Source: CAZBRS01 sp964494475
GTDB lineage: Bacteria > Myxococcota_A > UBA9042 > CAZBRS01
Direction of reading: 5' to 3'
DNA: 64,000 nt
NCBI GenBank assembly: GCA_964494475.1
Contig: CAZBRS010000019.1
Span: forward strand, 1 to 64,000
A program made the translations under genes and the position numbers. This document shows positions 29,692-38,146 of the stretch, in pieces (within the stretch, counting starts at the first letter, position 1; each line of letters opens with the position of its first letter). A model generated the notes under the pieces. The model saw only the letters and a list, made by a program, of their open reading frames with translations, did no database searches and was not told the origin of the DNA.

Positions 29692-32064
29692 ATGATCGTC
29701 ATCTGCCCCAAGTGCCAGTACGGCTTCGAGAGCGCGCCGGCGTCGGAGTACACGTGCCCCCGCGCCGACTGCGCGCACCATTGGCGGCCGCGCTCCCAGA
29801 CCATGGCCGACGCCTTCCTCGGCGACGGGCGCGAGGGCCACGCCGAGCTGCTGGGGCTCGGGGGCGAGGTCGCCGGGCGCACGTTCCCGCTGACCCTGGC
29901 GCGCTCGGTCATCGGGCGCGGCGACGAGGCGCAGATCGCGCTCACCAACCTGTCGGTGTCGCGCGCCCACTGCGAGGTCCTGCGGGTCGGCAGCGAATGG
30001 GCGCTCCACGATCTGGGCAGCCGGGCCGGCACCTTCCTGAACGGCAACCCCGTCGTCGAGGGCACGCCGCTGCGCATCGGCGACCAGGTGCTGATCGTCG
30101 GCAATCTCTTCGAGTTCCGCGTGCGCTACGGGCAGGACGAGCACGCCCCGCGCCAGGCGGCCCGCGGTTCGCGCGCGAGCGAGGGCGTGACCATCCTGCA
30201 GGGGGGCCAGCGCACCGAGCGCGTGGTGCTCGGGGGCGAGACGCTGACCGTGGGCCGCACCGCCGATCGCGATCTGGTGCTGCAGCACCCCATGGTGTCG
30301 GGGCGGCACGCCGTGCTCGAGCGCGAAGGCGACGCCTGGTTCGTGACCGACACCCGCTCGGCCAACGGCACGCTCGTGAACGACCGCGCCGTGCTGCGCG
30401 CGCGCCTGGTGCGCGGCGATCACGTGCAGTTCGGGCCGGTGGTCTTCCTCTTCGACGGCGCGAGCCTGGTGTTCCAGCCGCGCTCCGAGGCCGTGTGCCT
30501 CCGCGCCGAGGGGCTCACCACCCGCGTGCCCACCGGCACGCTCATCCTCGACGACGTTTCGCTCGAGATCGAGCCCGGGCTGCTCGTGGGGCTCATCGGC
30601 CCCTCCGGCGCCGGCAAGACCACGCTCCTGAACGCGCTGTCGGGCTTTCGGCCCGCCGCCGACGGCCGCGTGCGCTACAACGGCCTCGACCTGGCCGAGC
30701 ACTACGACGCCTTGAAGACGCGCATCGGCTACGTGCCCCAGGACGACATCATCCACCAGGAGCTCACGGCCCGCGAGGCCCTGACCTACTCGGCGCGCCT
30801 GCGCCTGCCGCGCGACACCGATCGCGACGAGATCGACGCGCTGGTCGTCGAGACCCTCGACATCCTGGGGCTCGGCGAGCGCGCCGACCTGCCCATCCAC
30901 CGCCTGTCGGGCGGCCAGCGCAAGCGCGCCAGCCTGGGCGTCGAGCTGCTCACGCGCTGCAACGTGCTCTTCCTCGACGAGCCCACCTCGGGGCTCGATC
31001 CGGCCACCGAGGCGCGCATGATGGCGCTCTTCCGCCGGCTGGCCGACCAGGGGCGCACCCTCGTGCTGACCACGCACGTGATGGAGAGCATCGACGTGCT
31101 CGACCGCGTGGCCATCATGTACGGCGGCAAGCTGGTCTATTACGGCCCGCCCGACCGCGCTCTCAAGCACTTCGGGGCCGCGCGCGCCACCCACCTGTAC
31201 GACCGCCTCGAAGAATTCGAGCCCGAGGTGTGGGCCGAGCGCTTCCGGGCTTCGGACCTCTACCGGCCGCCCGCGGCCGACGCGGCGCAGCCACCCGACG
31301 AGCCCGAGCGCCCCGTCGACGGGCGCAGCCGGCGCGCCGAATTGGGCGGCAAGCTGTGGCGGCAGCTGACCGTGCTCACCGGTCGCTACGCCCGCATGAT
31401 CGCCGTCGACAAGCGCACGCTGGCGCTCTTGCTGGTGCAACCCATCATCATCTTCGCCTTCCTGGGGCTCACCTTCGGCAAGGCCTTCCAGGTGCTCTTC
31501 ATGGGCGCCGTGTCCATGTTCTGGATAGGCTGCACCAACGCCGCGCGCGAGATCGTGCGCGAGCAGAGCATCTACCGCCGCGAGCGGGCCGTCACGCTGC
31601 TGGTGGCCCCCTACGTGCTGTCGAAGGTGCTGGTGCTCACCGCGTTCTGCCTGCTGCAGGCCGGCATCGCGGTGGCCTTCATCAAGCTGGCCTCGGGCAT
31701 CGACGGCAGCTGGTGGCGCTACCTGGTCGTGCTCTTCGCCGCCACCTTGTCGGGCATGTCGCTCGGCCTCGTCATCTCGGCGGTCGTGAACAAGCCCGAG
31801 CACTCCGACGCCATCGTGCCCATCGCGCTCATCCCGCAGATCATCTACGCGGGCGTCATCGAGCCCATCGCCGACATGAACCTGCCCTCGCGCCTGCTGT
31901 CGTACGGCATCTCGACGCGCTGGACGTACGAGAGCCTGCAGTCGGTGTTCCGCGAGTACGGCTACGAGGCGATGTGGGTCGACACGCTCATCGTCCTCGG
32001 CTTCGCGACGGCGCTGCTCGTGGGCACGGGGATGATCCTGAAGCTGAGAAAGAAGAACGTTTAG
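29692..32064 (+). CDS. Zinc ribbon-FHA-FHA-ABCG-type transporter fusion
   Basis: 790 residues. Order: an N-terminal zinc ribbon (CPKCQYGF and CPRADC), FHA 1 (about 65-145, LARSVIGRGDEAQI, NLSVSRAHCE), FHA 2 (about 170-255, LTVGRTADRDLVL, SGRHAV), an ABCG-type ATPase (Walker A GPSGAGKTT, signature LSGGQRKRASLG, Walker B LFLDEPTSGLD) and an ABC2-type permease half with six hydrophobic segments at the C-terminus. It is a half-transporter that would dimerise in the inner membrane, with FHA domains allowing control by phosphoproteins. Substrate unknown. Its TAG stop overlaps the stop of the convergent hepT gene. Confidence 0.92.
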   Translation: MIVICPKCQYGFESAPASEYTCPRADCAHHWRPRSQTMADAFLGDGREGHAELLGLGGEVAGRTFPLTLARSVIGRGDEAQIALTNLSVSRAHCEVLRVGSEWALHDLGSRAGTFLNGNPVVEGTPLRIGDQVLIVGNLFEFRVRYGQDEHAPRQAARGSRASEGVTILQGGQRTERVVLGGETLTVGRTADRDLVLQHPMVSGRHAVLEREGDAWFVTDTRSANGTLVNDRAVLRARLVRGDHVQFGPVVFLFDGASLVFQPRSEAVCLRAEGLTTRVPTGTLILDDVSLEIEPGLLVGLIGPSGAGKTTLLNALSGFRPAADGRVRYNGLDLAEHYDALKTRIGYVPQDDIIHQELTAREALTYSARLRLPRDTDRDEIDALVVETLDILGLGERADLPIHRLSGGQRKRASLGVELLTRCNVLFLDEPTSGLDPATEARMMALFRRLADQGRTLVLTTHVMESIDVLDRVAIMYGGKLVYYGPPDRALKHFGAARATHLYDRLEEFEPEVWAERFRASDLYRPPAADAAQPPDEPERPVDGRSRRAELGGKLWRQLTVLTGRYARMIAVDKRTLALLLVQPIIIFAFLGLTFGKAFQVLFMGAVSMFWIGCTNAAREIVREQSIYRRERAVTLLVAPYVLSKVLVLTAFCLLQAGIAVAFIKLASGIDGSWWRYLVVLFAATLSGMSLGLVISAVVNKPEHSDAIVPIALIPQIIYAGVIEPIADMNLPSRLLSYGISTRWTYESLQSVFREYGYEAMWVDTLIVLGFATALLVGTGMILKLRKKNV

Positions 32065-32489
32065 CGCGGCAGCCCGAAGTACTCCGCGACGATCGCCAGG
32101 AAGTCCTCGATGACGCGCACGTCCTTTGTCAGCACTTCGTGGACTCTCTTCAAGTCGAGGTTGAAGTAGATGTGCACGAGCACGTTGCGGAAGCCCGCGA
32201 GATCGGCCAGCGAAGCCGCCATTGCGTCGTCGATGACGCGTGCCTGTGCCAGGGCTGCGAAGATCTCGCGGTACGTCTCTGCTCGTGGCATCCCGCGCTC
32301 GGCCCGAACGCGATCGGCCAGGTCGATCGCGCCCTGGATGGCCTCGACCAATGCGTACAGAACCATGTTGCGCTTGTCTCGCTGCGACTCGATCACGTCG
32401 GCGGTAATCTCATTCCGATACCGGGCAAGATCCTCGAGCACCCGGACGCATTCGGCGAAGATGTCGATGACGCGTTCAGGTACCGGCAC
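32061..32489 (-). CDS. hepT: HepT-like HEPN toxin of a MNT/HEPN module
   Basis: 142 residues if GTG 32489 is the start; this lies inside the end of the upstream mntA-like gene (14-nt overlap), typical of these pairs. All-helical HEPN protein with the RNase signature R-x4-H-x-Y (RNVLVHIY) and preceding helices (ADVIESQRDKRNMVLYALVEAIQ). In characterised HepT/MntA pairs the HEPN protein is the RNase toxin and its Tyr next to the His is AMPylated by the nucleotidyltransferase. The RxxxxHxY motif is intact. Its 3' end touches the opposing ABC gene. Confidence 0.88.
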   Translation of the reverse strand: MPVPERVIDIFAECVRVLEDLARYRNEITADVIESQRDKRNMVLYALVEAIQGAIDLADRVRAERGMPRAETYREIFAALAQARVIDDAMAASLADLAGFRNVLVHIYFNLDLKRVHEVLTKDVRVIEDFLAIVAEYFGLPR

Positions 32490-32916
32490 GGAGCGCCTCG
32501 AGCCTGTGCATCGCGTCGGCGACGACCGCGCGCCTCGCGTCGCGCGTAGCCTCATAGCCCGAGTCGACCGCGGCCTCGAATCTTGCGACGAGATCCCTGT
32601 CGCGGCAGAGAAGCAGGCGACCGGTGCTCACCACCTCGCGTTGGAAGTGGACGGGCGCGTCGCCCAGATCCCGCACGTCGATCTCGACGCGGGTTCGATC
32701 CAGGGCGGCCTCGAGCCGACCTCCGAGGCGAATGACCCAGTTCCAGGCAAGCTTGGTGGTGAGCAGGACCCCGACGTCGATGTCCTCGAACGCTTCACCG
32801 CGCGCGAAGGACCCGAACACCCACGCGGCCTGTACCTCGGGCTCGGCCGCCAGGGCGCGAGCCAGGGCAGTCTCGATCTCGGCTCGGCTGTTGGGGTTCA
32901 CGTCGTGCAGGGTCAT
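32476..32916 (-). CDS. mntA: MntA-like nucleotidyltransferase antitoxin
   Basis: 146 residues from ATG 32916. Minimal nucleotidyltransferase with GSFARGEAFEDIDVGVLL, giving the GS motif and the D-x-D metal site, and a third acidic residue in VEIDVRDL. The N-terminal helix and strand (AEPEVQAAWVFGSF) fit the MNT fold. MntA proteins neutralise HepT by transferring AMP to its tyrosine. First gene of the pair, preceded by a good promoter that begins at the stop codon of the large lipoprotein gene. Confidence 0.88.
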   Translation of the reverse strand: MTLHDVNPNSRAEIETALARALAAEPEVQAAWVFGSFARGEAFEDIDVGVLLTTKLAWNWVIRLGGRLEAALDRTRVEIDVRDLGDAPVHFQREVVSTGRLLLCRDRDLVARFEAAVDSGYEATRDARRAVVADAMHRLEALRAGT

Positions 32917-32937
32917 CGCCGTCTTCCCGTTGGACTC

Positions 32938-32966
32938 AGTATCGCCAGAGCACGATTCGTTGTCTA
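32938..32966 (-). promoter_or_regulatory. Promoter of the mntA-hepT pair
   Basis: On the minus strand TAGACA (32966-32961), a 17-bp spacer and GATACT (32943-32938), 21 bp before ATG 32916. Both hexamers are close to consensus. The -35 shares its bases with the stop codon of the upstream lipoprotein gene, so the module carries its own promoter despite being collinear with it. Confidence 0.5.
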
Positions 32967-35453
32967 TTCCGCCACGATCACCCCATAGTACCGCGCCGCC
33001 CAGTAGGGCATGAGCACGTCGGCGCCGTCCATCTCGACCATGCCGTCCATGCCGCCGTCGACGCGGAACTGGTCGGTGTTCCAGCGATCGTTGCGGCGCT
33101 CGTCGTAGGGGATGATGGTGCCGTCGGAGCGGAGCATGCCGTCCTTGAACCAGTTGGGGGCCTTCACCAGGTCGTGGCGGTTCGAGTTCACGACGTTCCA
33201 GCGGATCATGTCGACAGGGGCCAGGCGCAGCCAGCGGGCGAAGCGCTCGACCTGCGGGGCCATGTCGCCGCCCAGCACGAAGTTCGACAGATCCCACATG
33301 GCGCCCTGCTGCACGTCGAGGCGGGCGAAGAAGGCCGTCCAGCCGGTGCGCCACAGCGCGAGCAACTCGGGGTCGGTCTCGTAGCGCAGCAGGGCCCAGT
33401 AGCCCTGGGTTCCGAGCTCGTTGCCGTCGCCGTTGCCCCACATGATGGGGTAGCCCTCGATGTCGATGGCGTTGGCGCCGTAGTGGTGCACGTCGATGAG
33501 CTCGCGGCGCGCGTCGTCGAAGCGCGGCTCGCCCGTGAGGGCCCAGGCCGTGGTGACGATGCCGAGCATCTGGGCGCTGCGCCGCCCGCCGTCGCCGAGG
33601 AAGCCGCCCGGGTGCTCGTTCACGTAATAGGGGTCGAACTGCCCGTAGGTGGTGACCGCGTTCGTGATGGGGTCCCACAGTTGGTAGCCGTGGTCGACGA
33701 TGCCGCCCGCGATGCCGGCCACGTGGTCGCGGATGGCCTGTTGCTGGTCGGGGGTGGCGCAGAGGTCGTGGGCGGGGCCCATCATGAACATGTGGCTGGT
33801 CACCTCGTCGTTCGAGGTGTCGCGCTTGACCCAGAAGTCGGGGTCGACGGGCGAGGTGAACCACTTGCCGTCGTCGGGGCCGTCGCAGTCGTCGAGGACG
33901 CACGTCGACTTGCGGATGAGCGCGCGCGCCAGGAACCAGTCAGTGCCCGTGAGGGTGCGCAGGCGCAGCATGCCCGTGAGCGCCTCGTCGAAGTTGGCGC
34001 GCGCGTCGGCGGCGCCGGTCACCTTCCAGCGGTAGCACTCGGCCAGCAGCCAGTAGGCCGTCCAGCCGCCGTCGTTGTCGCTGTCCCAGGGGGTGTTCGT
34101 CGAGAGATCGCCCTTCACGGCGAGGTGGCTGTCGGCCACGGCGCCCTCGCGATTGTGGCGCTGCACCACGCGTTCGACGAACGAGACGAGCTTCTGCTCG
34201 AGGGTCATGCGCTCGGCCGTCACGGTGGCCAGGCCCCCGGCGGTCGCGAACCAGAGGGGGCCGTCGGGCACGCTCGAGGCGACCACGCCGCGCACGTCGG
34301 CCGAGGGCACCCAGCGCTCGGCGTTGTACACGCGCCACTCGGGGCCGTCGAGGCGCTCGAGCACGCGCATGCCGCCGCCCGCCGTGGCCGCCACGAAGCC
34401 GCCGTCGGAGGTCTTCGCGGCCGCGCGGACGGCGGTGGCCGGGCTGCGGCCGTACGGCACGCGCTCGGCGGCGAAGAGCGGCACCTCGACGAAGCCGGCG
34501 CCCTGGTCCGTCTCGGGCTTCTCGACCAGGCCCTGCACGCCGCCGTCGCCGAGCACGACCAGGTCGAGCGCCTGGGGCAGCGTCACGTGCGGCACCAGGG
34601 CCCGCACGGGGGCCACGGTCAGCGAGGGGCCGTCGAGCTTCCACATCAACTGGGGCACGCCGTCGGCGGGCAGATCGTACGACGCCACGTAGTCGTCGCC
34701 GCCCACGTACAGGAAGCCTCCGTCCTCGACGACCACGTTGGCCCCGCTGCCCTGCAGGACCCAGGTGGTCTGGGCCTCGGGCACGGTGGTGGCGCGGATC
34801 ACGCCCTGGTCGGTGGCCAGCCACACGTGGTGAGCCGCGCCCGAGACTCCGCGAATCGTGAGCCCGGCCTGGGGCACGGGCTCGAGTGACGCGCACACGC
34901 CGCCGCCGGTGCGCAGCACGTACGCGACCTGGGGCCCCGTCACCCACACGCTGTCGAGGGTGGCGGCGCCGCCGAGGAGGTCGGCGTCGGCGCTGGGGAT
35001 CGTCAGGCGCAGCGTGGCCCCGGTCTGGTCGTGGAGCACGAGCGCGCGCGCCGTCACCTGGAAGACCGCGTCGGCCGAGCCGCACGCGTCGAGGCCAGCG
35101 GGTCGCGCGATGACCGCCACGAGCGGCCCGATGCCGGGCTCGACCTCGTTGGTCGTGTGGTTCCACTCCTGCAGGAAGGGCAGGTCGACGTAGGGAGTGG
35201 TGAGCGGCCCGGGCCCGAAGGGGATCTCGAGGGTCGCGTCATGGATCGCGTCATCCGCCTCGACCGCCTCCGGGGCTTCGACGGCGTCGTCGGGCCCGAT
35301 CGCGTCGTCGGGCGCGTCAGGGGTCGCGTCATCCACTTCGGCCGTGTCGGTAACCGACGAGTCGGGCGAGACATCCGCGACGTCGGCGGAGCCACCGCTC
35401 CCGGAGCAGGCCAGGGTCAGCGCGAACAGGGCGACGAGCGGGGCGAGGCGCAT
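32964..35453 (-). CDS. Large lipoprotein: propeller-like and helical-barrel-like parts
   Basis: 829 residues from ATG 35453 with lipobox LTLAC. A Ser/Gly segment and a long Asp/Ala/Val linker (about 25-75) lead into a beta-propeller-like half (about 90-440) with strand-turn repeats such as VWLATDQGVIRATT, GGFLYVGGDDYVASYDL and LWFATAGGLATVTAERM. The second half is helical and Trp/Asp-rich (DNDGGWTAYWLLAECYRW, NEHPGGFLGDGGRRSAQM, NTDQFRVDGGMDGMVEMDG) and resembles (alpha/alpha) toroid enzymes. I cannot assign a family or catalytic residues. Probably a surface carbohydrate-active or sensing protein. Confidence 0.75.
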   Translation of the reverse strand: MRLAPLVALFALTLACSGSGGSADVADVSPDSSVTDTAEVDDATPDAPDDAIGPDDAVEAPEAVEADDAIHDATLEIPFGPGPLTTPYVDLPFLQEWNHTTNEVEPGIGPLVAVIARPAGLDACGSADAVFQVTARALVLHDQTGATLRLTIPSADADLLGGAATLDSVWVTGPQVAYVLRTGGGVCASLEPVPQAGLTIRGVSGAAHHVWLATDQGVIRATTVPEAQTTWVLQGSGANVVVEDGGFLYVGGDDYVASYDLPADGVPQLMWKLDGPSLTVAPVRALVPHVTLPQALDLVVLGDGGVQGLVEKPETDQGAGFVEVPLFAAERVPYGRSPATAVRAAAKTSDGGFVAATAGGGMRVLERLDGPEWRVYNAERWVPSADVRGVVASSVPDGPLWFATAGGLATVTAERMTLEQKLVSFVERVVQRHNREGAVADSHLAVKGDLSTNTPWDSDNDGGWTAYWLLAECYRWKVTGAADARANFDEALTGMLRLRTLTGTDWFLARALIRKSTCVLDDCDGPDDGKWFTSPVDPDFWVKRDTSNDEVTSHMFMMGPAHDLCATPDQQQAIRDHVAGIAGGIVDHGYQLWDPITNAVTTYGQFDPYYVNEHPGGFLGDGGRRSAQMLGIVTTAWALTGEPRFDDARRELIDVHHYGANAIDIEGYPIMWGNGDGNELGTQGYWALLRYETDPELLALWRTGWTAFFARLDVQQGAMWDLSNFVLGGDMAPQVERFARWLRLAPVDMIRWNVVNSNRHDLVKAPNWFKDGMLRSDGTIIPYDERRNDRWNTDQFRVDGGMDGMVEMDGADVLMPYWAARYYGVIVAE

Positions 35454-35542
35454 GGGGGCTCCAAGGAGGGGTGGCACCGCGGGCATTCTACGGGGAAGGG
35501 CGGCGCTCGTCACGGGCGGAAACGGGGGCGTCGACGCTGTCG

Positions 35543-35941
35543 TCACCAGAGGGTCTTGACGTGGGGGTACTCCCGGAGGCGCTCGTCCTTCGTGATCAGG
35601 ACAGCGTCCAGGTCGCGCGCCGTGGCCACCAGGATCTGATCGCCCGGATCGCGGTGAAACGGTTGAGGGAGCACGGTGGAGCGGTACGCGATGCGAGGCG
35701 TCAGCGGAACGAGCCCGAGCCCCGGCAACGTGAGGGCTTTCTCGATCCACGCCTCGGGGTCGGTCGACACGGCCAAGCGCCCCTTCTCGAGCAGCTTCGA
35801 GAACTCCCACGGCGAGATGGCCGAGAGCAGCAACTCGTCGTCCGCGTCTGGTGCGTCGATGATCGCGGCGGCGCTCGCCGACAGGCGCTCGGGGGCCACG
35901 TGCCACCAGATCCAGGCGTGCGTGTCGAGCAGGTACTTCAT
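35543..35941 (-). CDS. PIN-domain toxin (VapC-like) paired with Phd-type antitoxin
   Basis: 132 residues from ATG 35941, overlapping the antitoxin stop by 4 nt. PIN fold with the acidic residues of the nuclease site: Asp in MKYLLDTHAWIWW, Glu in SPWEFSKLLEKG, Asp in FHRDPGDQILVATA and Asp in LITKDERL. The DTHAWIWW start is typical of the PIN subgroup that partners with Phd/YefM antitoxins. Expected to be an Mg-dependent RNase held inactive by its partner. Confidence 0.9.
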   Translation of the reverse strand: MKYLLDTHAWIWWHVAPERLSASAAAIIDAPDADDELLLSAISPWEFSKLLEKGRLAVSTDPEAWIEKALTLPGLGLVPLTPRIAYRSTVLPQPFHRDPGDQILVATARDLDAVLITKDERLREYPHVKTLW

Positions 35942-36183
35942 TGACAAGCCTCCCAGTCGTCGTCGCCGAGCGGCGCGACCAGGTCGCCGAGGAACGTGAC
36001 CGTGCCCGCGAGCCCTCCCTTGACGGGCTTCGTCGAGTCGTCCGTGAACGCCACGACGCGCGCCAGGGGCTTCCCGCGTCGCGTCACGATCACGCTCTCG
36101 CCCGTGCGCGAGACGCGATCGAAGATCTCGAGCGCGTGGGCCTTGAACTCGCTGACGCCGAGGCTCGTAGCGGTGCTCTTCAT
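35938..36183 (-). CDS. Phd/YefM-family antitoxin
   Basis: 81 residues. The N-terminal DNA-binding region reads VSEFKAHALEIFDRV then TGESVIVTRRGKPLARVVAF, the classic Phd/YefM signature. The C-terminal ~30 residues are acidic (GDLVAPLGDDDWEACQ) and would wrap the PIN toxin. Such antitoxins usually repress their own promoter together with the toxin; repeated GTCAAG motifs lie just upstream. Confidence 0.92.
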   Translation of the reverse strand: MKSTATSLGVSEFKAHALEIFDRVSRTGESVIVTRRGKPLARVVAFTDDSTKPVKGGLAGTVTFLGDLVAPLGDDDWEACQ

Positions 36184-36201
36184 GGGTCGACCTCCAGCCC
36201 C

Positions 36202-36231
36202 AGCGTAAACAGGTCAAGTCAAGTGGTCAAG
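36202..36231 (-). promoter_or_regulatory. Promoter and putative operator of the Phd/PIN pair
   Basis: On the minus strand TTGACC (36230-36225), a 17-bp spacer and TACGCT (36207-36202), 18 bp before ATG 36183. Three copies of GTCAAG (plus strand, starting 36213, 36218 and 36226) overlap the -35 and spacer. These direct repeats are a likely binding site for the Phd-type antitoxin. Confidence 0.5.
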
Positions 36232-36288
36232 TAGGGGCACCCCTTGCGGGTGCCCAGTGCAGGGGAACGCCTCGCGGGTGCCCAGTGC
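36231..36288. repeat. GTAGGGGC palindrome with a 15-bp direct repeat
   Basis: GGGCACCC (36235-36242) pairs perfectly with GGGTGCCC (36248-36255) over a five-base loop. The 15-mer GCGGGTGCCCAGTGC at 36246-36260 recurs at 36274-36288. It lies between the Phd/PIN promoter and the stop of the AgmX-like gene. The GTAGGGGC start matches the minus-strand sequence at 29041-29034, suggesting a dispersed intergenic element; it could also act as a terminator for the AgmX-like operon. Confidence 0.55.
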
Positions 36289-36298
36289 GGGGCGTGGG

Positions 36299-37012
36299 TC
36301 ACCGGTCGGCGTGCAGGATGAACGGGTACGTGACCGTTACGGGGCCGTCGGTGGGCGCCTCGAAGTGCAGGGCCGAGAGCACGTTCAGCACGCAGCCCTC
36401 GAGGAAGGGCTGGTCGAGGGTCGACTCGACCAGGTGCACCTCGCTCACGCGGCCCTCGGCGCCCTGGGGGGCGGCCGTGATGGTGAAGCTGGCCTTGACC
36501 ACGCCCTCGAGCTCCGGGTGGGCCTGCACCCAGGCCTGGTAGCACTCGCGCAGGTCGGGCAGGGCCTCGCGGATGGCCGAGCGGATGCCCTCGGGGTCGG
36601 TGGGCCATACGCCGCGCACCACGGGCGCGTCGGCGGTCTCGGAGACGGTGCTGGCGTCGACGTCGGGGCCCTGGGCGTCGATCGGTACGGTCGGCGCCTC
36701 GTCGGCGGGCGCCGCGAGCAGGGCCGGCCGGGGGGCTCGAGGATCGTCCGCGGCAGGGCGGATCGGCTGGGCGGGCCGGTGCGGGGCGGTCGGGGCGTGG
36801 CTCGCGGGGGCAGAGGCCGGCGCGGCCGTCGACGAGGGCTCCGCCGGGGCGCGCTCGCGCGACGCGGGCGCGTCGGCGGCAGGGCCGCTCTGCGCCGGCG
36901 GGTCGAGGGGCCGGAAGAGCAGGGCGCTCGCGCCCGCGAGAGCCAGGGCGAGCGCGGCGCCCAGCAGGGGGCGCAGCCAGCGGGGGAGGATGGGCGGTGT
37001 GGGTCGGGTCAC
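36299..37012 (-). CDS. AgmX/PglI C-terminal-domain (TonB-like) protein
   Basis: 237 residues, GTG start at 37012 that overlaps the upstream stop as GTGA. An inner-membrane anchor (LRPLLGAALALALAGASALLF) is followed by a long Pro/Ala-rich periplasmic stretch and a C-terminal domain of the AgmX/PglI type. That domain starts near IRSAIREALPDLRECYQAW, has VVKASFTI, and ends VTYPFILHADR. AgmX proteins are linked to gliding motility in Myxococcus, but the domain is common to TonB-like energy couplers generally. Coupled to the MYXO-CTERM gene. Confidence 0.78.
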   Translation of the reverse strand: MTRPTPPILPRWLRPLLGAALALALAGASALLFRPLDPPAQSGPAADAPASRERAPAEPSSTAAPASAPASHAPTAPHRPAQPIRPAADDPRAPRPALLAAPADEAPTVPIDAQGPDVDASTVSETADAPVVRGVWPTDPEGIRSAIREALPDLRECYQAWVQAHPELEGVVKASFTITAAPQGAEGRVSEVHLVESTLDQPFLEGCVLNVLSALHFEAPTDGPVTVTYPFILHADR

Positions 37013-38085
37013 CTTGCCATCAACTCCCTCACGGACGAGCGTCGACGACGCGTGAGCAGCGCGAACGCCACGAGCAGCGCCAGCGCTCCCGACGCCGAGG
37101 GCCGGGCCGCCGGCCACGCGCAGCCGCCGGAGCCTGCCCCGGTCGGGTCGTCGTCGGCGGACGTGCCGGGCGCGAGGTCGTCGGCGGCCTCCGGCGAAGC
37201 GTCGAGCGGCTCGGGGCCTTCGCTCAGGGCGGCGTCGGGGCCCTGGTCGGGCGCGCAGCACCCGTCGACGCTGACGTTCACTTCGTACGGGGCCTCCCCG
37301 GTCGAGGCCTCGGGGACGGGCTCGCTGACCTCGACGGCGGGCTCGGGTGAGGCTTCAGGTCCGGCCTCGACGACCTCGGGCCCGGGCTCGACCACCACGG
37401 GCACGGGGTTCCAGTCGACCGCGGCGGGCTCGCCCGGCGCGCACTGGTGGGTGGCGGGATCGCAGTCGTGGCCTGCCGGGCACTCGAGGAACGACTGGCA
37501 GCACGGGCCGGTGACCGGCGCGAAGCGGCACTCGTACTGGTTGAGCCCGCCAGAGGTCACCCACTGGCAGTTGTCGACCGAGCAGGGGTTCTGGTCGAGG
37601 CAACAGGCCTGGGGTTGGGCCGGGTCACAGATGTACGTGCCCGACGACGGCTCGTACACGGTGGGCCAGCAGTTCACGAGCGAGACCTTGACCTGGATCG
37701 ACGCGCACGCCGCTTGCACCCCGGCGACGTCGGGGTCGGCGTCGATCGGTTGCAGGCCGCCCGGGCCCTCGGTAGCCAGGCAGACCCACAAGGTGTGCTG
37801 TCCCGGAGGGACGGGCGCGACCACCACGGGGCCGGGCCCCCCGGTGGAGAGCAGGGCGGGCGGCGCGTCGAGCCCCACCAGCACGGCCTTGCCGGTGGCG
37901 GGGTAGGCCCAACCGGACACCGCGAACTCGACCGTGACGCTGGCGTTCGGGTCTTCGGGCGCGACCTGAACGTACTGGCCGTCGGCCGGCGCCGTGATCG
38001 CGATCGAGGGCCCGCCGGAGGCCGCGAGCGTGAGGGGCACGACCAGCACCAGCAGGAACGTGGCGCGAACGAGCGCGGTCGCCAT
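37009..38085 (-). CDS. Secreted Cys-rich protein with MYXO-CTERM-like tail
   Basis: 358 residues, ATG 38085, Sec signal ending about LTLAASG. An Ig-like N-terminal domain (IAITAPADGQYVQV) is followed by a Cys-rich section (CCLDQNPCSVDNCQW, CCQSFLECPAGHDC), a Val/Glu/Pro linker and a terminal GGCAWPAARPS motif, hydrophobic helix and RRRR cluster. The tail is the MYXO-CTERM arrangement for surface anchoring. The stop overlaps the AgmX-like start, so the two are one transcription unit. No enzymatic motif seen. Confidence 0.75.
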   Translation of the reverse strand: MATALVRATFLLVLVVPLTLAASGGPSIAITAPADGQYVQVAPEDPNASVTVEFAVSGWAYPATGKAVLVGLDAPPALLSTGGPGPVVVAPVPPGQHTLWVCLATEGPGGLQPIDADPDVAGVQAACASIQVKVSLVNCWPTVYEPSSGTYICDPAQPQACCLDQNPCSVDNCQWVTSGGLNQYECRFAPVTGPCCQSFLECPAGHDCDPATHQCAPGEPAAVDWNPVPVVVEPGPEVVEAGPEASPEPAVEVSEPVPEASTGEAPYEVNVSVDGCCAPDQGPDAALSEGPEPLDASPEAADDLAPGTSADDDPTGAGSGGCAWPAARPSASGALALLVAFALLTRRRRSSVRELMAR

Positions 38086-38146
38086 GGTTGCCTCCGCAGG
38101 TCGCAGGATCGAGCGATCGGCGTTGATCGTAGAGGATTTCGCGAAT

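Noticed and set aside
35941..35946. Perfect TTGACA on the plus strand
   Set aside because: It lies at the start of the PIN gene on the opposite strand and would drive transcription antisense through the antitoxin; no -10 at the right distance.
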